A stretch of DNA of 7,865 nucleotides from Campylobacterales bacterium (GTDB taxonomy: Bacteria > Campylobacterota > Campylobacteria > Campylobacterales > Sulfurovaceae): assembly GCA_014763905.1 (NCBI GenBank), contig JACXUN010000066.1:1-7865 (forward strand), in the 5' to 3' direction. The notes under the pieces are model-generated. The model was not told the origin of the DNA. It was given only the letters and a program-made list of their open reading frames with translations, and did no database searches. Made by a program: the position numbers and the translations under genes. Positions within the stretch are counted from its first letter, which is position 1, and each line of letters opens with the position of its first letter. Shown in pieces: positions 1 to 5,767 of the stretch.

Positions 1-90
1 GTATGAGATACTGCTGCTCATCAGATAACAGAGATAGGCGCGTGCCTTCTCTTTAATCTGTTTAAACTCTTTTATTTCTCGATTTAACAT
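1..90 (-). CDS. N-terminal fragment of an unidentified protein, running off the left edge
   Basis: This is an open minus-strand frame of 30 codons that begins with ATG at 88-90 and leaves the window without a stop. The start is well supported: a full AAGGAGG ribosome binding site lies at 97-103 (minus strand), six bases ahead of the ATG. The peptide begins MLNREIKEFKQIKEKARAY and then turns to a cysteine- and serine-containing stretch (LCYLMSSS). It is a charged, probably helical N-terminus with no signal peptide. Only 27 bases separate it from the stop of the Kef-like antiporter upstream, so the two are probably co-transcribed. Thirty residues are too few to assign a family, and I give no function. 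Confidence 0.72.
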   Translation of the reverse strand, partial: MLNREIKEFKQIKEKARAYLCYLMSSSISY

Positions 91-96
91 GAAGTT

Positions 97-103
97 CCTC
101 CTT
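97..103 (-). promoter_or_regulatory. Canonical Shine-Dalgarno site for the gene at the left edge
   Basis: AAGGAGG on the minus strand, six bases before an ATG. It is the strongest ribosome binding site in the window and is the main support for the partial gene at 1-90. It lies in the 27-base gap after the antiporter gene. Confidence 0.75.
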
Positions 104-117
104 AAGCAAAGAAGTTA

Positions 118-1749
118 TTATACCATATCCGGTTGTTTGAGTTGACACTTTGATGCTTTTTGGAAAAGCATCTCTGAGATGGTATCGCGACTGTTTATCA
201 CATGCGTAATATGGAGATCTTTGATCGCCTCTACTTGGGAGCTGTTTTTAACTTTGACGATGGTGTTGATATCGGTACCAAATGAGTTAATATTCTCACA
301 AATAAGTCGTAGCTGATGCTCATTACCCGTTGCCACAATAACCGATGATGCTTTCTTCACATCAAAATGTTCTAGTACACTTTTTTGAGCGGCGTTTGCA
401 AGGAAAATAGATTCTTCCCCTTTGGCAATCGCATCGTCGACCAATTTAATGTCATGTTCTAAAATAATATAAATAAAATTATGCTCTTTAAACATCTGAG
501 CCAATTGCTGTCCCATTGGACCATATCCACAGATAATGATGTGATTTTTGTATCCGGTTGATTTAATCGCTCTATCCCGCAGCTTCTCCGGTTCTTTGAA
601 AAGGATACTGGCTAGTCGTTTGATATTATTGAGAATAAACGGTGTGAGTACCATAGAGAGTACTACCGTCATAATCAATACCTGATTGATATCCGAGCTG
701 ATGAGTTTATTGGCAAATGCCAAAGAGAAAATCGCCAACGCAAACTCACCGACTTGCATCAATGTCAAAGCACTTTTCGTAGAAGTTCGACGCTGCATAA
801 AAAATTGTAATATACCGAAAATAATCACTGCCTTGACCAGCATAATCCCGACCAATAAGCCTAAAATGACCCATCCATAATCTACCACAATCGTCGGATC
901 AATCTGCATCCCGATAGTGATAAAGAAGACTCCCAATAAAATATCCCGGAACGGTACTAAGTCAGCTTCAATCCGGTAGCGGTATTTGGTCTCGGCAATG
1001 GTCATTCCGGCGATAAAGGCTCCCAATGAATAGGAGAAACCAAACAGTTCCGCTACCATCGCTGCCGCCATCACCGTCAACATCACCGATCCCAAAAAAA
1101 TCTCTTCGGAGTTGGAGGTTAACACCCAGTTAAAAAAGCGTTCGATAAAAAATTTACCGATGATAAACAGAATCAAAAAGACCACGATCGCACTGATCAA
1201 GGTATGAAAAAGGAGTTGTGAAACCGAACTGCTCTCCGAGGTAAAGATCGAGATCATCAAAAGTATCGGGATAACCGCCAAATCTTGGAAAATCAATACC
1301 CCAACCGCTATACGTCCATATCCGGAGTGAATCTCGCCTTTTTCATTTAATATTTTTAAGACGATCGCAGTCGAGGAGAGTCCCAGAGCAAAACCGACGA
1401 AAATAGCACTCTTGATCTCCAGCCCAAAAAAGTAGTTGGCTAAAAAAGTAAAGATCAATCCACTCAATATCACCTGAAGTGTCCCGTAGACAAAGACCTC
1501 TTTTTTCATCGATTTCATATGTCCGATGGAGAACTCCAATCCAATCGTAAACATCAAAAAGACGATACCGAACTCTGCCAGATGCGACAAAGTCTCCTGC
1601 GAGTGCAGACCATAGTTATAGATCTGCATGGTAATCAATCCCGTAGCGATGTATCCGATAACGGTTGGGATATCAAATTTCTTTAAAAAGACATTGATAA
1701 TGGTTGAGATAGCAATGGTAACAATCAGTATGACCAATAGATTTTCCAA
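118..1749 (-). CDS. KefB/KefC-type monovalent cation:proton antiporter (CPA2) with RCK_N domain
   Basis: A 543-residue inner-membrane antiporter of the CPA2 family, of the kind that exchanges K+ (or Na+) for H+. Residues 1 to about 380 form the hydrophobic transport domain of roughly 12 membrane segments. Family landmarks are GLSSTAIVLKIL (123-134), FQDLAVIPIL (154-163, with the conserved membrane Asp156), GAFIAGMTIAET (243-254) and the PFRDILLGVFFITIGM stretch (266-281). Residues from about 402 to 520 form an RCK/TrkA-N Rossmann domain, with the nucleotide-binding glycines in CGYGPMG (407-413) and an acidic residue (Glu431) at the end of the second strand, which favours NAD(H). The acidic loop IEADLVPF (260-267) sits where KefC carries its regulatory loop. 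The start codon is TTG at 1747-1749, with a G-rich AAGGGGG site about ten bases upstream. No KefF/KefG-like ancillary gene is visible. It follows the DUF11-like gene by 91 bases and probably lies in an operon with the gene at 1-90. The exact cation cannot be told from sequence. Confidence 0.93.
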   Translation of the reverse strand: MENLLVILIVTIAISTIINVFLKKFDIPTVIGYIATGLITMQIYNYGLHSQETLSHLAEFGIVFLMFTIGLEFSIGHMKSMKKEVFVYGTLQVILSGLIFTFLANYFFGLEIKSAIFVGFALGLSSTAIVLKILNEKGEIHSGYGRIAVGVLIFQDLAVIPILLMISIFTSESSSVSQLLFHTLISAIVVFLILFIIGKFFIERFFNWVLTSNSEEIFLGSVMLTVMAAAMVAELFGFSYSLGAFIAGMTIAETKYRYRIEADLVPFRDILLGVFFITIGMQIDPTIVVDYGWVILGLLVGIMLVKAVIIFGILQFFMQRRTSTKSALTLMQVGEFALAIFSLAFANKLISSDINQVLIMTVVLSMVLTPFILNNIKRLASILFKEPEKLRDRAIKSTGYKNHIIICGYGPMGQQLAQMFKEHNFIYIILEHDIKLVDDAIAKGEESIFLANAAQKSVLEHFDVKKASSVIVATGNEHQLRLICENINSFGTDINTIVKVKNSSQVEAIKDLHITHVINSRDTISEMLFQKASKCQLKQPDMV

Positions 1750-1795
1750 AAAACGCTTTCCCCCTTTCTGAATTTAAATTTTAAAATTTTCTTAT

Positions 1796-1801
1796 ATTAT
1801 A
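1796..1801 (-). promoter_or_regulatory. Possible -10 box for the Kef-like antiporter
   Basis: TATAAT on the minus strand in the AT-rich 91-base gap between the DUF11-like gene and the antiporter. It predicts a start near 1789 and a leader of about 40 bases. A second TATAAT lies at 1828-1833, just past the stop of the upstream gene. No convincing -35 is seen for either, and in such AT-rich DNA these matches may be chance. If real, the antiporter can be transcribed independently of guaA. Confidence 0.35.
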
Positions 1802-1840
1802 TTTTATAATTGTGTACTTAATGTTAAATTATAGACACTC

Positions 1841-2356
1841 CTACTTCACTACCGCTCTAAATCCCATTCTTACTTCACTGTTAGCCGGAACTTGGAAGAA
1901 ATGAAACTCGATATAGTTATAGAGGTCTGTTTCTTGTTCACTGCCATTGAGGGTGATACCGCTGTCATTCGAATACTGTATCGTACATCCTTCATTGCAG
2001 AGAGCTGAACCGATTACATATTTGGTTCCGTACGGAATTGGATTTTTGACCACGATGTTTCGTTTGGCTTCACTGTTTTGATTGATCAATCGATTGATGT
2101 AGACCACCTCCTGTCCATGCTCTACTTTTTGAACCGGGACATTTTTTTTGACCTCTTGTCCATCCTCTGTTTTGACGGTCTCTTCTTGGAAAGTTAAACT
2201 CTCCAGATTGAGTCCTAAGAGGGCATCTTCCTCGATATTTTCATTGATCGTATCGATCTCGGCACTATCGAACTGATCATCATAGTTTACCGTCGGCATA
2301 CTGGCATACCCCAATGCCGAAACGAAAAGTGTTGTTGTTAAAAGTTTTTTGATCAT
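1841..2356 (-). CDS. Small secreted protein with one DUF11-like beta domain
   Basis: A 171-residue exported protein with no known biochemical role. The N-terminus MIKKLLTTTLFVSALGYA is a typical Sec signal peptide, with likely cleavage after Ala18. A short acidic linker follows (about 20-55). Residues from about 58 to 171 resemble a single DUF11-type beta-sandwich repeat: an NRLINQNSEAKRNIVVKNPI-like 'tension between terms' strand pair, the PIPYGTKYVIGSA turn typical of the family (from 106), and an IQYSNDSG segment. Cys120 and Cys124 (CNEGC) could form a periplasmic disulfide. An upstream in-frame TTG at 2375-2377 would add seven residues before the signal peptide. I prefer the ATG at 2354-2356 because it puts the Lys-rich n-region first and has GGGAG five to six bases ahead. 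The gene starts 21 bases after the guaA stop, so co-transcription is likely, though no functional link to GMP synthesis is evident. DUF11 is assigned from pattern recognition only. Confidence 0.8.
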   Translation of the reverse strand: MIKKLLTTTLFVSALGYASMPTVNYDDQFDSAEIDTINENIEEDALLGLNLESLTFQEETVKTEDGQEVKKNVPVQKVEHGQEVVYINRLINQNSEAKRNIVVKNPIPYGTKYVIGSALCNEGCTIQYSNDSGITLNGSEQETDLYNYIEFHFFQVPANSEVRMGFRAVVK

Positions 2357-2377
2357 ACTACTCCCTTGTTGATTCAA

Positions 2378-3919
2378 TTATTCCCACTCAATTGTCGCAG
2401 GCGGTTTGGATGAAATATCGTAAACAACCCGATTGATCCCATCGATCTCATTAATAATACGCCGGCTCATCCCTTCGAGTACATCATGCGGGATATGTGC
2501 AAACGTCGCCGTCATTCCGTCAACCGATTCGACCATTCGGATACAAACCGTGTTGTCATAGGTACGGTTGTCCCCCATGACCCCTACTGATTGGACATTC
2601 AGCAGTACGGTAAAGGCTTGCCATACTTTATCATAATATCCGGTAGCTTTCAACTCCTCCTGCATAATGGCATCAGATTCTCTAATTAGTCTCAATGCCT
2701 CTTCATTCACTTCACCCATGACACGAATCGCTAGTCCCGGCCCCGGGAACGGGTGTCGTTCGATCATGTGTTTCGGCAGTCCCAGTTCCAGACCCAGTTT
2801 TCGTACCTCATCTTTAAATATCTCTCGAAGCGGCTCGACTAGCTCAAAGGTCATCCAATCAGGTAATCCTCCTACATTATGGTGTGATTTAATGGTTTTA
2901 GAGGGACCTTTCACTGATACCGATTCAATCACATCGGTATAGAGGGTTCCTTGTGCCAAGAAACTCACATCGGTATGTTTACTCGCCTCTTTGTCAAAAA
3001 CCTCGATAAATTTCTCTCCGATAGTTTTACGCTTTTTCTCCGGATCGGTTACACCGGCTAATGCACCCATAAACTCCTCTCTCGCATCTACGGTAATGAG
3101 CGGAATATCTAAGAGCTTGAACATATCTTGCACCTGCTCGGCTTCATCTTTTCGGAGCAATCCCTGATCCACAAAAACACAGATCAACTGTTCTTTTGGT
3201 AACGCTTCATGAAGCAAAGCCGCTACCACCGAACTGTCTACTCCACCTGACACACCGCAAAGGACTTTTTTATTCCCCACTTGTGCTTGAATATCACGAA
3301 TCTTCTCTTTGGCAAATGACCCCATATTCCAAGTACTGTCACATCCGCAGATATGTTTCGCAAAGTTTTTCAGCAGTTTGGTTCCCTCTACCGAGTGGTG
3401 TACCTCCGGGTGAAACTGAAAGGCATAGATATTGGCTGATTCATTGGCGATCGCGGCATACGGAGAGTTCTCACTGGTACCGATCACTTTGAATCCTTCC
3501 GGCAGTCTCTCAGCTCGATCTCCATGACTCATCCAGACCACTTCACCGTTTGTCATCTCTTTGAAAATCGGTGTCTCGGCATCTCCGATCGTTAATCTGG
3601 CTTTGCCATACTCATGGTGATCCGCTGCCACAACCTCTCCGCCAAAATGCTGAGTAATCAACTGCATCCCGTAACAAATCCCCATAATCGGCAAACCTAA
3701 TTCCCAAATCCCGTCATCCGGTTTATAAGCATCCTCCGCATAGACCGAAGCCGGCCCCCCGGACAAGATAATCCCTTGTGGCTTTCTGGCTTTGATATCC
3801 TCAATCGATTCACGGTACGGTACGACCTCCGTATAGACACCGCTTTCACGGAGTTTCCGTGCAATCAGCTGGGTGTACTGCGAACCAAAATCAAGAACTA
3901 GAATGGGTACTTGTTTCAT
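2378..3919 (-). CDS. guaA: GMP synthase (glutamine-hydrolysing)
   Basis: Cytoplasmic enzyme that converts XMP to GMP using ATP and glutamine, the last step of guanine nucleotide synthesis. In the 513-residue form, residues 1 to about 190 are the class I glutamine amidotransferase domain: [13 protein letters not shown] near the N-terminus, nucleophile Cys82 in GICYGMQL, and His170 and Glu172 in FQFHPEVH. The ATP-pyrophosphatase domain follows, with its P-loop SGGVDSS at 224-230. The C-terminal dimerisation domain ends in the characteristic PPATIEWE. A longer frame opens at a GTG at 3959-3961, but I choose the ATG at 3917-3919. It gives the usual family length and the usual beginning ([14 protein letters not shown]), has an AAGGA site at 3930-3934, and the longer start would overlap the promoter's TATAAT box. 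The small DUF11-like gene follows by 21 bases. No guaB or other purine gene is in view. Confidence 0.97.
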   Translation of the reverse strand: MKQVPILVLDFGSQYTQLIARKLRESGVYTEVVPYRESIEDIKARKPQGIILSGGPASVYAEDAYKPDDGIWELGLPIMGICYGMQLITQHFGGEVVAADHHEYGKARLTIGDAETPIFKEMTNGEVVWMSHGDRAERLPEGFKVIGTSENSPYAAIANESANIYAFQFHPEVHHSVEGTKLLKNFAKHICGCDSTWNMGSFAKEKIRDIQAQVGNKKVLCGVSGGVDSSVVAALLHEALPKEQLICVFVDQGLLRKDEAEQVQDMFKLLDIPLITVDAREEFMGALAGVTDPEKKRKTIGEKFIEVFDKEASKHTDVSFLAQGTLYTDVIESVSVKGPSKTIKSHHNVGGLPDWMTFELVEPLREIFKDEVRKLGLELGLPKHMIERHPFPGPGLAIRVMGEVNEEALRLIRESDAIMQEELKATGYYDKVWQAFTVLLNVQSVGVMGDNRTYDNTVCIRMVESVDGMTATFAHIPHDVLEGMSRRIINEIDGINRVVYDISSKPPATIEWE

Positions 3920-3929
3920 ATGTGCGTAT

Positions 3930-3934
3930 TCCTT
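3930..3934 (-). promoter_or_regulatory. Ribosome binding site that supports the shorter guaA start
   Basis: AAGGA on the minus strand, ten bases ahead of the ATG at 3917-3919. The spacing is slightly long but acceptable. No comparable site precedes the alternative GTG at 3961. Confidence 0.6.
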
Positions 3935-3952
3935 ATTAATAATTAATTCGTG

Positions 3953-3958
3953 ATTATA
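3953..3958 (-). promoter_or_regulatory. Probable -10 box of the guaA promoter
   Basis: A perfect TATAAT on the minus strand in the context GTGTATAATCACG. It predicts transcription from about 3946 and a 27-base leader to the chosen guaA ATG. No TTGACA-like box is seen at the proper distance, as is common for vegetative promoters in Campylobacterota. It overlaps the first codons of the longer guaA frame, which argues against that longer start. Confidence 0.6.
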
Positions 3959-3992
3959 CACTATGTTTGATGAGAGGGGGAAGGGAGATTGG

Positions 3993-4022
3993 CAACAACT
4001 AAAACTTTGTGCTTAGTTGTTG
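3993..4022. repeat. Perfect 10-bp inverted repeat upstream of the guaA promoter
   Basis: caacaactaa (3993-4002) and ttagttgttg (4013-4022) are perfectly complementary around a 10-base loop. It directly abuts the CCCGGA hairpin at 4023-4051. It lies upstream of the guaA -10 box, so it would not be in a transcript starting there. No T-run follows it on either strand, so it is unlikely to be a terminator. It could be an operator, a structure in read-through RNA, or part of a mobile-element remnant. Confidence 0.7.
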
Positions 4023-4051
4023 AACCCGGACTCTATTGCATAATCCGGGTT
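4023..4051. repeat. GC-rich 8-bp inverted repeat containing element copy 1
   Basis: aacccgga (4023-4030) and tccgggtt (4044-4051) pair perfectly around a 13-base loop. The right arm is also part of the duplicated element at 4032-4053. On the plus strand it is followed by tttattt, so it looks superficially like a plus-strand terminator, but no plus-strand gene ends here. This mismatch between structure and context is why I call it a repeat and not a terminator. Confidence 0.65.
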
Positions 4052-4053
4052 TA
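4032..4053 (+). repeat. Copy 1 of a duplicated 22-base element
   Basis: Reads tctattgcataat, then cc, then gggttta. The same 22 bases occur 132 bases further right (4164-4185) in the same orientation, with only two differences, both C to T. Such an element, with an inverted partial copy beside it, resembles the terminal repeat of an insertion sequence. The family is not identified. Confidence 0.65.
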
Positions 4054-4163
4054 TTTGAAAATGTAGAAAGTCAAATTCCTTTTCAATACACTTAGCACTT
4101 TAGATGAAAAGAATTACTCAAAATTGAAGATAGAACTATAATGTGTGGTTATAGAATAATATT

Positions 4164-4185
4164 TCTATTGCATAATTTGGGTTTA
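4164..4185 (+). repeat. Copy 2 of the duplicated 22-base element
   Basis: Reads tctattgcataat, then tt, then gggttta, matching copy 1 at 20 of 22 positions in direct orientation. Unlike copy 1 it has no inverted partner arm beside it, so it forms no hairpin. It is probably the older or more decayed copy. Confidence 0.65.
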
Positions 4186-4234
4186 AAATATATTTAAGAT
4201 AATAAAAAGTGAAATATTGAAAGAAGCAAGTTTT

Positions 4235-4265
4235 ATTTAAAATAGTGTGGGCAAAGATGCCCACA
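4235..4265 (-). terminator. Intrinsic terminator of nhaD
   Basis: On the minus strand an 8-bp perfect stem (tgtgggca and tgcccaca, 4246-4265) closes a 4-base loop and is followed by ACTATTTTAAATAAAA, a moderately T-rich tail. The stem begins 12 bases after the nhaD stop codon at 4278-4280. Position, stem and orientation all fit a Rho-independent terminator for nhaD. The interrupted T-tract means some read-through is possible. Confidence 0.8.
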
Positions 4266-4277
4266 AAAAGAATAAAA

Positions 4278-5609
4278 TTAGGCTCCGATACCCAGCATCT
4301 CAAACTGGAAATACCAGATGATTAGTGAAACAATATATCCTACTAATACTGTCCACGCCAATTTCATATGTGATGAGAAGGTATAGATACCGTGAAGTTT
4401 ACCCATAACCCCAACACCGGCGGCACTACCAAATGAGATCAAGGAACCACCGATACCCGCTGTCAATGTTACTAACATCCACTGAGATTGTGCATCAACC
4501 CCCATGTCCGGATTGGCTTTGAGTACGGCTGACATAACCGGTACGTTATCAACAATCGCTGAGAGGAATCCAACACCAATATTGACTGGAGTCGCTCCAA
4601 ATTTCGTATACAGATCAGTAAAATACTCTAAGAATCCTAAGAAGTGAAGTCCGCCTATGGCTGCAAGGATACCAAAAAAGAAAAGCAGTGTATCATTTTC
4701 AATTTTAGCGATAAAAGCAAATACATTCACCTTTTCTCGTTTGACTTCATCCTCTTTGGTTGAGGTTTGATTCAAGAAGTAAATGTAAAGCTTTAGAATT
4801 GCCAAACCAAACATCATTCCCCACATCGCCGGAAGGTGAAGCACTTGATGCGCACTAACCGCAAACATAATAGTTAAGGCAAACAATCCAATGATCATCT
4901 TTCCACCACGTGAAATTTCTACTTTTGCCTCATCTTTGGCAAATGGTGGGTTTCCGTTAGGCACATAACGTGATAAAAGCAATGCTGTTACACCCCATCC
5001 AGTGAAAGAAACTGGAAAGAGGAATAAAAACTCAGTAAAACTTCCTTTACCGGCGACCCATACCATCAAAGTCGTGATATCCCCAAACGGTGACCAAGCA
5101 CCTCCGGCGTTCGCCGCAACAACGATATTAATAGCTCCCGGAACCAAGAATTTATGATTCTCTTTATCAATTGTTAAGAGTACTGTCGAAAGGATCAATG
5201 CCGTCGTTAAGTTATCCGCTACCGGAGAGATAAAAAACGCCAATAGACCGGTTACCCAAAAGAGTTTCTGATAGGTGTAACCTTTGGAGACAAGATTATA
5301 CCGCAGTGTCGTAAAGACCTGTCGATCAATCATCGCTTCGATATAGGTCATTGCCACGTAAAGGAAGAAGAAAATTCCGGCAATCTCAAAAATCAATATC
5401 TCTATCTCATGGTGTAAAACCTTACCATCTAATCCATTAATGGTATAATAGAGACCAATAAGCATAAAAATCAATGTACCGGTCATAAGAGCCGGTTTGG
5501 CTTTGTTAATGTAGTATTTATCCTCCATTGCAATGAAGTAATAACCCGTAACAAAGATAATAAGTGAGAGTATGCCCACCCATGTCATGGTTAAATCTAA
5601 TCCGTGCAT
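4278..5609 (-). CDS. nhaD: Na+/H+ antiporter NhaD (ArsB/NhaD, ion transporter superfamily)
   Basis: A 443-residue inner-membrane protein that exports Na+ (and probably Li+) in exchange for H+. Family motifs are plain: SPVADNLTTAL (128-138), the broken-helix signature NAGGAWSPFGDITT (167-180), AIVDNVPVMSA (351-361), which mirrors the first, and GSAAGVGVMG (394-403). The paired DN(L/V) motifs with Asp132 and Asp354 reflect the inverted-repeat fold of the superfamily. I estimate 11 to 13 membrane segments, with a charged cytoplasmic-type loop at 282-293. The start is an ATG at 5607-5609 with GGAG five bases upstream (5615-5618). A second Met at residue 8 is a less likely start. It has its own promoter-like box upstream and a terminator downstream, so it is probably a single-gene unit. 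ArsB-like or citrate-transporter alternatives are disfavoured by these motifs. Confidence 0.93.
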   Translation of the reverse strand: MHGLDLTMTWVGILSLIIFVTGYYFIAMEDKYYINKAKPALMTGTLIFMLIGLYYTINGLDGKVLHHEIEILIFEIAGIFFFLYVAMTYIEAMIDRQVFTTLRYNLVSKGYTYQKLFWVTGLLAFFISPVADNLTTALILSTVLLTIDKENHKFLVPGAINIVVAANAGGAWSPFGDITTLMVWVAGKGSFTEFLFLFPVSFTGWGVTALLLSRYVPNGNPPFAKDEAKVEISRGGKMIIGLFALTIMFAVSAHQVLHLPAMWGMMFGLAILKLYIYFLNQTSTKEDEVKREKVNVFAFIAKIENDTLLFFFGILAAIGGLHFLGFLEYFTDLYTKFGATPVNIGVGFLSAIVDNVPVMSAVLKANPDMGVDAQSQWMLVTLTAGIGGSLISFGSAAGVGVMGKLHGIYTFSSHMKLAWTVLVGYIVSLIIWYFQFEMLGIGA

Positions 5610-5642
5610 TGTAACTCCGTGTAATGATTTTAATATATAAAT

Positions 5643-5648
5643 ATTATA
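5643..5648 (-). promoter_or_regulatory. Probable -10 box of the nhaD promoter
   Basis: TATAAT on the minus strand in the context TTTACTATAATATTT. It predicts a transcript start near 5636 and a 27-base leader, the same leader length as predicted for guaA. No clear -35 is seen. Confidence 0.55.
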
Positions 5649-5692
5649 GTAAAAAGTCCAAAACCTTCATAATGTCATGGCAAGAGTGTTCC

Positions 5693-5739
5693 AAAAGGTA
5701 AAGCTCATGTATATTGGTAACACATTGAGTTTTACTTTT
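5693..5739. repeat. Long imperfect inverted repeat between nadB and nhaD
   Basis: The arms aaaaggtaaagctcatg (5693-5709) and cattgagttttactttt (5723-5739) pair over about 15 positions with two bulges and one mismatch, around a 13-base loop. The outer ends are AAAA/TTTT, so it ends in a short T-run on either strand. It lies 29 bases past the nadB stop and upstream of the nhaD -10 box. The simplest reading is a nadB terminator. An operator for nhaD is a second possibility. Confidence 0.5.
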
Positions 5740-5767
5740 GCAGGGAATAGTGATTAATTGTTGATAA

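Larger units (their letters stand above)
3962..4277. other. 316-base intergenic region between nhaD and guaA, with hairpins and a duplicated element
   Basis: No coding frame of note is present on either strand. From right to left the region holds the nhaD terminator (4246-4265), a second copy of a 22-base element (4164-4185), an inverted repeat ctataa/ttatag around a 7-base loop (4136-4154) that contains a plus-strand TATAAT, a weaker ttgaaaa/ttttcaa pair (4055-4086), and the first copy of the element inside a hairpin (4023-4051). A second strong hairpin follows directly (3993-4022), then a purine-rich run (3971-3988 on the plus strand) before the guaA promoter. The GC-rich hairpin and its diverged partial copy in an otherwise AT-rich spacer suggest mobile-element debris, which is inference. 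Confidence 0.6.

Noticed and set aside
686..880. Plus-strand frame of 64 codons inside the Kef-like gene
   Set aside because: It lies wholly antisense to a well-supported membrane protein, with no ribosome binding site and no family resemblance.
2667..3492. Two plus-strand frames (91 and 98 codons) inside guaA
   Set aside because: Antisense shadows of conserved guaA codons, rich in Ser, Pro and Arg as expected from reversed coding sequence.
4023..4060. Plus-strand terminator at the CCCGGA hairpin
   Set aside because: No plus-strand gene ends in this region and the T-tract is broken, so the repeat explanation is simpler.
4023..4185. CRISPR array
   Set aside because: Only two copies of the repeat exist, 132 bases apart, without regular spacers or cas genes.
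3962..4277. Purine riboswitch ahead of guaA
   Set aside because: The hairpins lie upstream of the guaA -10 box and lack the three-way junction and conserved loop bases of a guanine aptamer.
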